From Chloranthus sessilifolius (lineage: Eukaryota; Streptophyta; Magnoliopsida; Chloranthales; Chloranthaceae), in assembly GCA_021018995.1 (NCBI GenBank), contig CM037590.1:69721597-69785596 (forward strand): 64,000 nucleotides of DNA, given 5' to 3'. This document shows positions 1-10,218 of the stretch, piece by piece. Below the pieces are notes generated by a model. That model was given only the letters and a program-made list of their open reading frames with translations. It was not told the origin of the DNA and did no database searches. A program made the position numbers and the translations under genes. Numbering within the stretch: position 1 is the stretch's first letter; each line of letters starts with the position of its first letter.

Positions 1-31
1 TTGACCCTACTAAGATTGAGGCAGTGATGAA

Positions 32-730
32 TTGGCAGGCACCAAAAGTGTTACCAAAATAAGGAGTTTCCTCGGACTCGCGGGTTACTATCGACGCTTC
101 ATTGAGGGATACTCTCGAATTGCTCTGCCCCTTACAAGCCTCACTAAGAAGAATACAAATTTTGTATGGTCTGGTGGGTATGAAAGAAGTTTCCAGAAGT
201 TGAAGAAGAAGCCTACTACTGCACCAGTTCTAACCTTATCCTCTAACACAGAAAACGGTAAATTTGAAATATTCATTGACGCATCTCACCAAGGACTTAG
301 TTGTGTACTGCAACAAGATGGAAAGGTCATTGCATACGAGTCAAGACAACTAAAGCCACATGAGAAAAACTATCCAGTTCACGACTTAGAATTGGGAGCA
401 GCCATCTTCGCTCTCAAATTGTGGCGACTCTATCTTTATGGTGAAATGTTCAAAGTATATACAGACCATAAGAGCCTCAGACAACGCAGATGGGTCGAGT
501 ACATGAAGGATTACAATTGTTCGATTAACTATCATCCTGATAAAGCGAACGTCGTCGCCGATGCACTCAGTAGAAAGACGTCAAAATTTTTAGCCCGATT
601 AAAAACTTGGAGGCCCCTCAATGAACTAGCAGAAGAAGATTTTTATCTTCAAGAAATCGAAGACGGAGTATATCTGGCAAAAATTCTGATAAATTCATTC
701 ATTATGGATAGAATCAGGGAACTGCAGTGA
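32..730 (+). pseudogene. RT C-terminus and RNase H domain of element A pol
   Basis: The reading frame starts in the RT connection region ([17 protein letters not shown], the usual gypsy motif) and runs into RNase H with the [12 protein letters not shown] segment holding the first catalytic Asp and YTDHKSL holding a later one. Compared with elements B and C, about 11 residues are missing in frame right after TDHKSL: the [10 protein letters not shown] stretch is skipped and the frame resumes at RQRRW. The frame then continues through the connection to integrase and stops at 728-730 (TGA), where the family has Arg, so a CGA-to-TGA change is likely. No ATG at 32 need be real, because this is the middle of a polyprotein. 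Confidence 0.9.
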
Positions 731-1708
731 ATGGATCCGAAAATTCTAAGAATCATTAAAACCTTGTATAAAGAATCGAAACTTGATTTTAGTCTCAGAG
801 CAAATGGAACATTACTCTTTAGACGGAGATTGTACATGCCTAATGACCCTAAGGTTAAAAGGAAAATACTCAATGATGGTCACAAATTGGGGTACTCAGT
901 ACACCCAGGTAGCACTAAGATGTATCGAAATTTGAAGAACTGGTACCGGTGGCCGAATATGAAGCGAGAAATAGCCGAATATGTATCAAGATGCTTAGTA
1001 TGCCAACAAAGTCAAAGCAGAACACCAAAAATAGGCCAGTTTCATTCAACCCTTACCCATTTCAGAGTGGAAGTGGGAAAATATATTAATGGACTTCATC
1101 GTCGATCTACCAAAAACGTTAAAGAAAAACGATGCCATTTGGGTAATAGTTGACAAATTAACAAAGTCTGCACATTTTCTGTCATTTAAAACTACTACAG
1201 ATGGAGAAAAACTAGTTGTGACTTACTTGAAAGAAATCGTGAAATTACACGGCGTGCCGGTAAGCATCGTGCCTGATAGAGACTCGAAATTCACCTCAAA
1301 ATATTAGACTACATTTCAAGTAGCATTAGGGACTCTCCTGGATTTCAGTACTGCCTTCCATCCACAAACTGATGGGCAAACCAAAAGGGTTAACCAAGTA
1401 GTTGAAGATATGTTGAGAGCTTGTATGCTCGAATTTCGAGAAAATTGGGATGATCACCTCCCTTTGATCGAATTCTCCTACAATAATAGCTATCAGGCAA
1501 GCATCGAAATGTCTCCTTTCGAGGCGTTATACGGGAGAAGTTGTAGAACACCTTTATGTTGGGATGAAGTCGGAGTGAGAAAGATGCTTGGACCCAAACT
1601 AGTCCAAACCACAACTGAAAAAGTCAAGCTGATACGCGACGACTTAGAATAGCCCAGGATCGTCAGAGGAAGTATGCCAACCCCCACCGTCGTAACGTAG
1701 AATTCGAG
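731..1708 (+). pseudogene. Integrase of element A (frameshifted, catalytic Glu replaced)
   Basis: The zinc region is visible as HPGSTKMYRNLKNWYRW followed by CLVCQQ. A frameshift lies near 1035, after which the catalytic core continues in another frame from MDFIVDLPK (first Asp) through VPDRDSKF (second Asp). A stop at 1305-1307 replaces a Trp codon. The third catalytic residue, Glu in DGQTERVNQ of the family, is Lys here (DGQTKRVNQ), so the enzyme would be inactive even without the breaks. The conserved NNSYQAS and PFEALYGR segments follow. A one-base deletion near 1650 makes the TAG at 1650-1652; after it the frame reads through to GAG at 1706-1708, immediately before an intron-like GT. Confidence 0.88.
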
Positions 1709-1784
1709 GTACAATATTTAAATTTGAAAGTTTAAATTGCATTAAAATTTTATTCGTATCTTGAATAGAAAAATTGTTTGTCAG
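1709..1784 (+). other. Intron-like interruption between integrase and chromodomain (element A)
   Basis: A 76-base AT-rich stretch begins with GTACAA and ends with TTTGTCAG. It sits between the codons for Phe-Glu and Val-Gly in the linker into the chromodomain region. Removing it restores an uninterrupted phase-0 reading frame. Element B has an unrelated 81-base sequence at exactly the same codon position. Confidence 0.75.
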
Positions 1785-2204
1785 GTTGGCAAACGTGTAT
1801 TCATTCGCGTCTCCCCGACCAAAGGAGTTATGCGCTTTGGAAAGCGCAAGAAATTGAGCCCCAGATACGTAGGGCCTTTCAAAGTCACTAAACGTGTGGG
1901 CGAGGTAGCTTATAAAATCACTCTACCACCACAATACTCGGGGATTCACGATGTATTCCACATGTCTATGTTGAGGCGATACGTATATGACCCCTCACAC
2001 ATAGTGGAGATTGAGCCTATCAATATCAAAGAGGATCTCACTATCATTGCAAGACCCATCAGAATTCTCGATCGAAAAGTGCAAGGCTTCAAAAATAAGA
2101 CTATAACGTTGGTATTGGTTCAATGGCAACATCACATACCAAAGGAGGCAACTTGGGAGGACGAAGCCAACATCAAAGCAACATATCCAAAACATTGTGT
2201 ATAA
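1785..2204 (+). pseudogene. Integrase C-terminal and chromodomain exon of element A
   Basis: This exon starts with Val-Gly after the intron acceptor and encodes the conserved gypsy integrase tail (VSPTKGVMRFGKRKKLSPRY, then GPF and DVFHMSML). It then enters a chromodomain-like stretch with LVLVQW and EATWE near the C-terminus, which in this group targets insertion to particular chromatin. The frame is intact to the TAA at 2202-2204. It lies about 40 bases before the polypurine tract, as expected for the end of pol. The equivalent exon in element B is 11111-11530 on the other strand. Confidence 0.88.
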
Positions 2205-2241
2205 TCGGTACGTAATTTTCGGGGACGAATTTTTTTTTTTT

Positions 2242-2253
2242 AAGGGGGAAGAA
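2242..2253 (+). other. Polypurine tract of element A
   Basis: AAGGGGGAAGAA directly precedes the LTR start TGTTATG and follows a T-run. This is the plus-strand primer position in LTR retrotransposons. Confidence 0.88.
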
Positions 2254-3779
2254 TGTTATGAACCGGACCCTAGGAAAGGCGTTCAATGGCGTGAGATGCA
2301 ATGGAGCACCAAACTCTGTGTGCATGCCCACACACTACCCCAACCTACTCAATTACAGGAAACTTTACAATTTTAAAATTTTACCCGATTACCAGCTAGC
2401 AATTTTGTGCTTTTAGGAAACAAAAGCTTTTCACATAATAGGAAACAAAAAAGAAACTTTTCAGATGATGCCTCCACCGATCCCTTTTATCCCTCTCTAA
2501 GGATCTCACTCTAATGCATAAATCTCTCCTCTCGGGACCTCCTTCTCTCACGTCTATCTTTCCTTCTGAACTCTCTCTACCTCGCATCTCGTTCCTCCCA
2601 ATTTGGATCACTCACGCGGAGCATCTTCTTCTTGCATCCAACCAACGTAGCACCACGCCGATCTACCACCGAAGCCGCATCGCCGAATCAACGCGTAGAT
2701 TGTCGTGTCGCCGAATCGATTGGAATCAACCCGTGCATGCTCCTACAGGTGGGTGCCCCTCGATTGATCTTAAAATATTCAGTAATTTCTTAAGATTATA
2801 TATATATATATTTAAAAAACTCCATTAATGGAGTTTTGTGTAGTTGAAGAAGATGAAATAGTGAAAAGATTAAATAAATACCTACAGATTATATATAGGA
2901 ACTCTAAAAATCTAATAATATATATATATATAGGTATAGGTGTGTATATTGAATACACCCAATCAAACCCCCCCCCTCCTTCCTTAATATGCTACACGTT
3001 CTAAAAAAACCAAAATATATATAGGAATATAATATCTTCATGTACTATTATATAATGAACATATATTTATATTCATGTGGAATGGCAAGTGTGTGTTTGG
3101 CACACAAGGGAACTTCCACCTTTGCCTCGTCTTTCTTCTTCATTTGAAGTTCTGTTACAGAAAATCTAGAGAGAGAATGAGTATTTAGAGATGGAAAGAT
3201 TAGAGAGAGAAGACCCAAATAGAGGGTGAATAAACAAAGAAATAAGAATATATGTATGAGTTGGCATGTGCTTAGCAATGGGACTGATCCTTCTGGTTGT
3301 ACAAATATGCCTCCACATCCTTGCAACAGAATCACTAACCAAGCATACATTTTTTTTGAGCCGAGGGAGATGAACAGATATGATAGGAGAACAAGTAAAA
3401 GAAAATTATAGTTCATGGCCTCTTCGTAGTAAAATGCTAGCCATCTCTGTTTTTAACAACAGTTCAGAGATCCGGAGATCCAAAGATCAAAAGGCTGAAA
3501 TTGGTTCTAACTTGATGCAGAGATGGAAATCAATTTACTAGTAGGAACATATATAATGGAAAAGGAGAAGGTAGTGTAGATAATGAGATAATTAAAAAAG
3601 GGTTTAATTAAGGGCTGCTAAATATGTCAACGAACACACGATTAAGTGAAGGCAAAGTCAATTGCTGATCTCCAGGCCTGATCTTCTTGAACAGACACTC
3701 AGGGGAAGATGAAACAGATGAAGGCCATGAACCGTTGGAGCTGTCTCTGCTGAAAGGTGAATCGATATATATACATATC

Positions 3780-3816
<37 letters not shown>

Positions 3817-3881
3817 GTATATGTAGAATAATATATTACACTAAGTTTTAGTGAGAGAAACTCCAGGTGTTTAAATGAGTC

Positions 3882-4195
3882 AGGCCCAACCCTTAATAGA
3901 GAAATTTGGAGAGAGAAAAAGAGATCGGCCCAACCTCTAATAGAGAGATTTAGAGAGAGAAGGTGAGGCAGGCCCAACCTCTAATGGAGAGATTTAGAGA
4001 GAGAAAATGAGTCAGGCCCAACCTCTAATAGGGAGATTTGGAGAGAGAAAATGAGACCAGCCCAACCTCTAATAGAGAGATTTAGAGAGAGAAAGTGAGG
4101 CAGGCCTAATCTCTAACCTGTAATAGAGTGATTTAGAGGAGGAAATGAGATCGGTCCAACCTCAAATAGAGAAATCTAGAGAGGGAAAGAGAAGG
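3882..4195 (+). repeat. Tandem purine-rich array inside the LTR
   Basis: About seven diverged copies of a roughly 45-base unit occur, each with GGCCCAACCTCTAATAGAG followed by GATTTAGAGAGAGAAA. The solo LTR has a shorter, rearranged version at 48470-48660, so the array varies in copy number between LTRs of one family. Confidence 0.8.
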
Positions 4196-5447
4196 AGAAC
4201 CAACCTCTAATCCGAAGAATAGATATAAAAATCTAGAAATGAAAACACTGTATTGATACTATGGACTATGAAAGATTTGACCCTTAAATCTGAAGCCTTA
4301 GAAATCAAAATAAATTGGGCCCAAGGACCTAACACCTCAAAATCATCTTTCTTAAGCATCTGATGGGTCGGGTCCGTTCAATCCGATCGCCAGATGATAG
4401 GTGCCCTAAGTGTGCACGTAACTCCTAAATCTTGTAAAAAGTTGACTGAAAGATCTAGAGTGCTAGAGGCCGGATCAGGATTGGGACAAAAGAACCATCC
4501 TTAGGTAAAATTTTATTGTCTAACCATCTAATTATTCAGATTAGATGATGGATGGTTCGAAGTTTATTTTCTTTTTATTCTAGTCCTAGGTGCCACATGG
4601 AATAACACATGGGTTACCTTCGACCCTTAACTTTTAAGAATTCAAGATCCAACTGGCCCATAGGACCAACTTTAAAAACAATCACGATAATTATACAATA
4701 TAATCTAGCGGATCATAAAAGTGTCACTAAAAATTGGGAGGAATGTTTCGAGGCCTGAAAGTTTAGAAAAATTAGGCAATGGGTATGAACCATTGTACAA
4801 CTAGGTTTAAGGGCATGTTTGACTGCCTCGTTGACCCGCTTTTGAGTCAAACTAGAATAAGGTCCCAAGGCAAAAATTACACAAATCGTAGAAAACTTTA
4901 AAAACAGAAGGCTCGATTGCTCTCTAAGCAATCTAATGGTGCATGAAATTTTTTTCAAAAAATTTGTATGAAATATTTGTTCTTTTCAAATTTTAATTAT
5001 TATGTTATGATTATAAGTATGTAAGGCATATGAATTAGTTCGTTTAGTCAGGTAAGACCTTCCCTCATATGACATGCGTCACATAGAAAAATCACGATAG
5101 GACATACGCATGATTAAAAAGGAATAAACTATGTCACACGACTTTTAAGCCTTCTTCATGGTGGGGTTCTCTTTACGGTCATGTGAAACTTGAAATATAG
5201 GTATCCATGTACGGATGCAACACCTCTATGGGAGTGTGGGCTGACACACGAAGTACATCCAGGTTACTACATAACTCATCCCTTGGAAAGCGTGATTTTA
5301 TGAATCTTATCGTACCGTGACTCATTCAAAATTTAGTTATAAGTAAATGATAAGGATTGATATATAAGATAAGATAAGATACGAATATGGATAAGTTACG
5401 CGGTGAAGGCCAGCAAAATATGAATTAAGTTTTTACACGTGCCATGT

Positions 5448-5465
5448 CTTGCGTACCACCGCAAG
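5448..5465 (+). other. Conserved LTR hairpin (CTTGCG stem)
   Basis: CTTGCG-TACCAC-CGCAAG forms a perfect 6-bp stem. Equivalent hairpins occur at 50275-50292, at 18903-18920 (inverted LTR) and at 57432-57450, where the stem keeps pairing through a G-U wobble. A second hairpin follows here at about 5512-5538 (CAGTGTC and GACACTG arms). Confidence 0.55.
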
Positions 5466-6030
5466 TTCCAATCTGCAGTCAAGACGGATCTTAAGAACAA
5501 TACGCTACTACAGTGTCTCGAACGTAAGGGGACACTGATTTAAATACATGCAACCTCATCGGGCTGGATGGTGGTATACGATACGATATGGAGGTTTGGT
5601 GATTATCTACACGTGGACCTCGCATGATAGGCTCGAGCAGCGGTCCTAACACAGGTTGTATACGTAAATTAAGTAAGATGCGAAATACATTGTGTAGGCA
5701 TATGGAGCAATGTTATGTTTTAAGAAATGCCACATAGGATAAGTTGAAAAAGTAGATACAAAAAGAGATTAGAACTTAATGCATGATTATTCATTTTATT
5801 TTATGTCAGACGTTTTCATTCTATACTATATCTTTTCATTATATACTATGCCTTTCAGTTTCGATATAATAGGTCATGAGATTTTAGATATGTTTGTAAT
5901 CATTTATAGTTGTTTAGTGTATTTAAAATGCACCGCAACGCAAGAGATTGCACACAAGATTACCTGGGTATTTAATGGTGGATCGATTGTGCAACCTATT
6001 GAGTTTATGTGACTGAGTAAACTCACCCCC

Positions 6031-8210
6031 TGTGACGACCCGACTTTTCTAATCCTTAAGGTATAGGAAAGGCCAGTTCATCAACTTACTAATTTCTCAA
6101 TAAGCCGTAATACAAACAGAAGCCGACAGCATAAACATAGGTCTAAACAGAGGCAAAGTAAAACTAAACAAGAACAAAAGCTTAATCAAAACAATATTTT
6201 ACCCTCGGTAACCAAGAAGAACCACCGGTGATGGCCAATCACACACCTAAAATAGTGGTTCCTAATGATGGTTCCTCAAGTGATATCCAAAATGACAAAA
6301 TAATTGGCCTAGGGCTCAATATTCAAAGAATAAATTCTAAACAAAAGTACCAAAAGACAATCTAAAAATCAGGGGAAGAACTCCTCAGCAGGCGTTTCCA
6401 ATTTCTCCTCAAGAATGTAGTCGGAGTCCTCCAGATCAAGATCGTCTGAACCTAGGTTTAGCTCAGCACCTGTGACGTATAGTCGGGGTGAGCTGACATC
6501 GAAGCCCAATAAAGGAAACATGTCCATTTGCATTTTATCATAAGTAAAGGTTTTCAAAGAAAGAAATCGGATCAATTAAGGTTTTCAAAATATGCATTGC
6601 AAGTTGAATCTCCAATTCTAAATAGAAAGCTAAAAGCTGAAACAATGTATCTGATGTTTTTAAATTTTCTGACTTAGGCATGCTTCTTGTCTTAAATTTA
6701 TAACTTAAAATAATCTCTCAAATTACATACTAGCGTGAGAGCGGAAAAGTCACCAATGGGAAACCCTACTGACCATCGTCGTTCATAAACCCTTTTTCTG
6801 AAGTGCAACAAGCCCCTACGTAATGAGAGAGACTTGCGCCAAATAGAATTACCGTCAACACGGTTGGTAGGATCTAGGGTTTCATTCTTATGTGCCTCAA
6901 ATCGAATGCAAATGCTAAATATATCAAAACTTGTATTTATAATACATTTACGGATTTTCGGAGTTCTGATTCGAAGTTCAAGGTTAGGAAGTTCAAATTT
7001 CAAAGTTCTTATTTGTGTCATAATTCAAAGTTCTTATGCATGCTGTATCATTCAAAATTTTAGAATTTATGCTTAATATAAAATAACCTATAATTATAAT
7101 AGAATGCAAATCAGGTTTTTGGTTCCCCTACCTCAACATAAAGCGATCCAAAAATAAGCAAGGTAGTCCTCACAATGGACTTCTATTTCAAATCCTACAA
7201 GGATTAACACTACAAGTGTTAATAGTGGTCCAAAAGTCAAACCCGAAAGTTCGTCGATAAAAAATTCTGGCAAAAATTTAAAGGTCAGAAATAGGGCAAA
7301 ATTCGACCCCTCGAATTCAGATTCGATGGTCGAATTTGAAATTCGATGGCCGAATTCAAATTCGACCCTCGAATTTCCAAAACATGCATCAGGCAGAAAA
7401 ATTCAAATTCGACCCTCGATTTTCAATTCAATGGTCGAATTCCAAATTCGACCCTCGAATTTCTCCAGGTCTGTGTTTGTTAAAAATTGGATCTTCGAAT
7501 CCGTTTGCTCAATCATCCACAGTTTATTTAACTTCACACTTTTCACCATAATTCTACTCTAAGTAAGGCATAATTTATTTAACTCAAAGGGTTTAAAAAC
7601 CTACCTCTTGAAGTTAGTTCTTCGGTTCTCGTTGCACCAAATTCAAGCACCGGAACGAACCTTGAGGTTTAGTAGGCTTGGACCTCTGATCAGTTCATAC
7701 CAACCTTGTTTCAAGAGCAACAGGTCCTACCCACACAGAACTCTCCTCTCCCCTATCCTTCTCTCTTAATAGCTTAAACCGATAAGAAATAACAAATGAA
7801 TGGTTGGGATGGAGAGAGGGATTCACAATCACACAAGATCTAAGATCAAGACAAGAGGCAAGGGTTGCAAATCTAAATTCAAACGAGAGAGAGAGAGAGA
7901 GAGAGAGAAGTGAAACTTCTCCTCAAAGTCTCTCTCTTTATAATACTAAAAATGCAACCAAATATCTAGATTTTTTAATGTTGCAAACCTATCTACTTAA
8001 ATTGCATTAATTTTCAGAGTTAAACACAAACACCCAACCTAATATATATGTTACCAAAACTATGACTTTCACAGGTCCAAAGTCAAAATCCTTTGGTCAC
8101 CAATCTCATCATACACTAAGCTATCCAAGAACCCAGAAATATCCTGCAACTTTTTTGGGCATGCTTACCGAGGTAAATGAAAACAGGTCCAAAATATCAG
8201 GGATATTACA
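6031..8210 (-). repeat. 3' LTR of element B
   Basis: This 2180-base repeat begins TGTGACGACC and ends GATATTACA on the plus strand and is matched along its length by 16146-18261. It holds a cluster of ATTCGA/TCGAAT palindromic pieces at about 7297-7480 and a (GA)n run at 7884-7909. The other LTR lacks part of the ATTCGA cluster and most of the GA run, so these tracts change length. Confidence 0.93.
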
Positions 8211-8223
8211 TTCTCTCCTCCTT
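8211..8223 (-). other. Polypurine tract of element B
   Basis: On the minus strand AAGGAGGAGAGAA directly precedes the 3' LTR start TGTAATATCC. Confidence 0.85.
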
Positions 8224-8872
8224 AGAAATTTTCGTCCTCGAAAATGTAGAACCTACACATAGCAGAAAGCCAAAAGGCAATGCATACCACAAAACTAAAA
8301 CAAAAAGAAAAATATAGGTCACAGTGCGATAGCCTCACAGGGCACGCAAGGCAAGGGATGGGATCCGTAGTAACTTAGATGTACTACATGGGGCACCTGA
8401 AGGGCCATAGTGGGTTGCATCCGTACATGGATGCCTACACCCCCAGTGTCATGTGCCGGGAAACAACCTCACCGTGACTCATGAAGAACAGGATGAAATC
8501 AAAACTCAAAGTCTAAATAGCTCGAAACATAAGTGCATAAAACCAGAAAAAACAAAAGATCCCACCACACAAAAGAACAATCATGGATGAAATCACATGC
8601 CCACATAGCAAAGTCCATAAGTCCACAACAAAAGCAAGGATGGCTATCAACTAAAAGAGGTAACCACATATATACAGGGCAAGATCCATAGATAAAAAGG
8701 TACAAAACGAAACAAAAGGAAGGGATCTCGTCCATATCTCAAAACAAAAAGATATAAAAGAAAAACAGAGATAGAACCTCCAGGTTCTAAATAGTCCATG
8801 CAGCATAAAAATAAAGAAGTACATGTCCAACAAAGAAAATGACCAAAGAGAATATAACAGCACAAGGCTGAT
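8224..8872 (-). other. 3' untranslated region of element B
   Basis: I see no convincing coding sequence; minus-strand ORFs here are shadows. At 8320-8490 the minus strand carries a module also present in the LTRs of the element A family, including ATCCATGTACGGATGCAAC and a match to the GTTACTACGGA segment. This region separates the extra ORF from the polypurine tract. Confidence 0.6.
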
Positions 8873-10218
8873 CTAAAGCTCCCCCTCAGCAGCTGGATCA
8901 GCCTGAACCGGGTCACCGTCCCCACCGTCAGCATCGTCGTCATCCGAACCATCAACACCCTCATCCGTAGGCATGCTGGGACCTACACATGATGTCGAAG
9001 GGTGATGCACTGACGCCCGTATATCAGCCATGTATGTGGCATAGTCTATGGGAAACGCATGCTGCATCAAATATGTCAGAGCCCCGCCATGAACGTCCAA
9101 CTCCTGATGCATGGAGCTGGCATGCTGTGTGAGCTCCTAAATCTGCTGGCTCACTGCAGTCATCTGGCGAGTGAACTCGGGCAGGGTGAGTACGTCGGGT
9201 TGTGGGGGCTGGTCGGGTGCAGGAGTGTCAGGCTCTGGTGCTACGTGCACTGCATCCTCCTCCTCTTCATCCTCATCCGGTACGATCACACCCTTGGGAG
9301 CTTTAAGCAGCCTATTGTAGGTTCGACCCCAACTGACGAGATTATATAGCTTGAGAGAGTCCAGGGATCGTGGCTCAGTAGGGGGAATCTCATATGCGGG
9401 GCCCGCACGATAATTTTCAATCATAACCGAAATGAGGCAAGCATATGGGATGCCCTTCTTCGGTTTCTTCACCTGCTTGCCCATCTTCTCCCTAGCTTTA
9501 ATAATCCCCTTTAATATAATTTCTGGGGCACTGAACTAACATTCCTTAAAAGCGGCGAATAAAATCTGCTGAATGGGACCGCGGCGCTCAGATTTATGGC
9601 CGAATGGGTAAAGAGTTGCCTTAAAATCATGTCTAAGATCCACATGGAGTTGGGCATTTGGGAACGGGTGATAGACTTACCAGACCCATGACGACCTTGG
9701 GTCATTTGTGCCACAACCTCATGAAAGGGAATAGATTTAGGGAAGGGAGGACCCAAACCCATAGTCGATGAATGTGAGGTCGGGCAGCGCATTGCCATAG
9801 CAATGTCCTCAAGGTCGAAGGCGTAATCACGCCCATCAATCGTGGTGTAAATTTTCTTCCCATCCTCTTTGCGCATGCGCTAATAGAACAAGCGCACTAG
9901 ACGAGGGTAAAAATGGTCACTGAAAGCGATACAAAGAGAGGTCAAATGGGCTTTCTCCAAATAGTCGGAAGCTGACTGAGTAGTGGTCTGTTGATCAAAC
10001 AATTTGGGATGAAAAATCCACTCAGTAGCAAAGCCCTTAATCCTCCAAAATTCATTCGGCTGTTCTCAAATTTGAGGGGGCAATGGTGGCTGAACTGGCT
10101 GTGGGGGTGGCTGAGCTGATTGTGAAGGTGGCTGAGCCCGTTGGCTTGAGGACCCACCTTTAGAAGCCGATCGTTTAGAGGTAGGGACATGGGTGGTGGT
10201 GGATTTCTTAGGTCCCAT
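8873..10218 (-). pseudogene. Extra ORF of element B downstream of pol (plant-transposon-protein-like)
   Basis: A decayed frame of about 450 codons starts at ATG 10218-10216 (MGPKKSTTT), in the same sense as pol. It begins with a Ser/Pro/Gln-rich basic N-terminus. The middle (SDHFYPRLVRLFY, then GRDYAFDLEDIAMAMRCP) resembles proteins annotated in plant genomes as putative plant transposon protein, and a region with GIPYACLISVMIENY follows. It ends with an acidic Asp/Glu/Pro-rich tail. In-frame stops lie at 10066-10068, just upstream of 9876 and at 9137, and a frameshift lies between 9511 and 9484. The position matches that of env-like or accessory ORFs of Athila/Tat elements and is unusual for a chromovirus. 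No signal peptide or membrane helix is seen, so envelope function is not supported. Confidence 0.65.

Larger units (their letters stand above)
1..2253 (+). mobile_element. Element A: 3' part of a Ty3/gypsy chromovirus (Tekay/Del-like), internal region
   Basis: This is the downstream part of an LTR retrotransposon polyprotein in sense orientation. In order it shows the end of reverse transcriptase/RNase H, an integrase with an HHCC-type zinc region and a DDE core, and a C-terminal chromodomain, which is the order of Ty3/gypsy chromoviruses. The window starts inside the element, so gag, protease and the RT palm are outside. The coding region is broken by stops and frameshifts, so the copy is dead. 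It ends in a polypurine tract directly followed by an LTR that starts TGTTATG. Clade assignment rests on similarity to element B, whose gag and RT are typical of the Tekay/Del group. Confidence 0.92.
2254..6030 (+). repeat. 3' LTR of element A, first part
   Basis: The LTR starts TGTTATGAACCGG and is collinear with the solo LTR at 47152-51363 over its whole length, apart from indels and different microsatellites. It contains a purine-rich tandem array (3882-4195), an AT microsatellite (about 3786-3812) and a set of small hairpins (see 5448-5465). It is cut at 6030 by element B and continues at 18262. Short ORFs such as 5779-6012 show no recognisable protein and I regard them as chance. Confidence 0.88.

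Noticed and set aside
8499-8964. Minus-strand hydrophobic ORFs that could suggest an envelope-like membrane protein
   Set aside because: They overlap in several frames in the T-rich 3' region of element B, out of frame with the extra ORF, and carry no signal or fusion-type arrangement.
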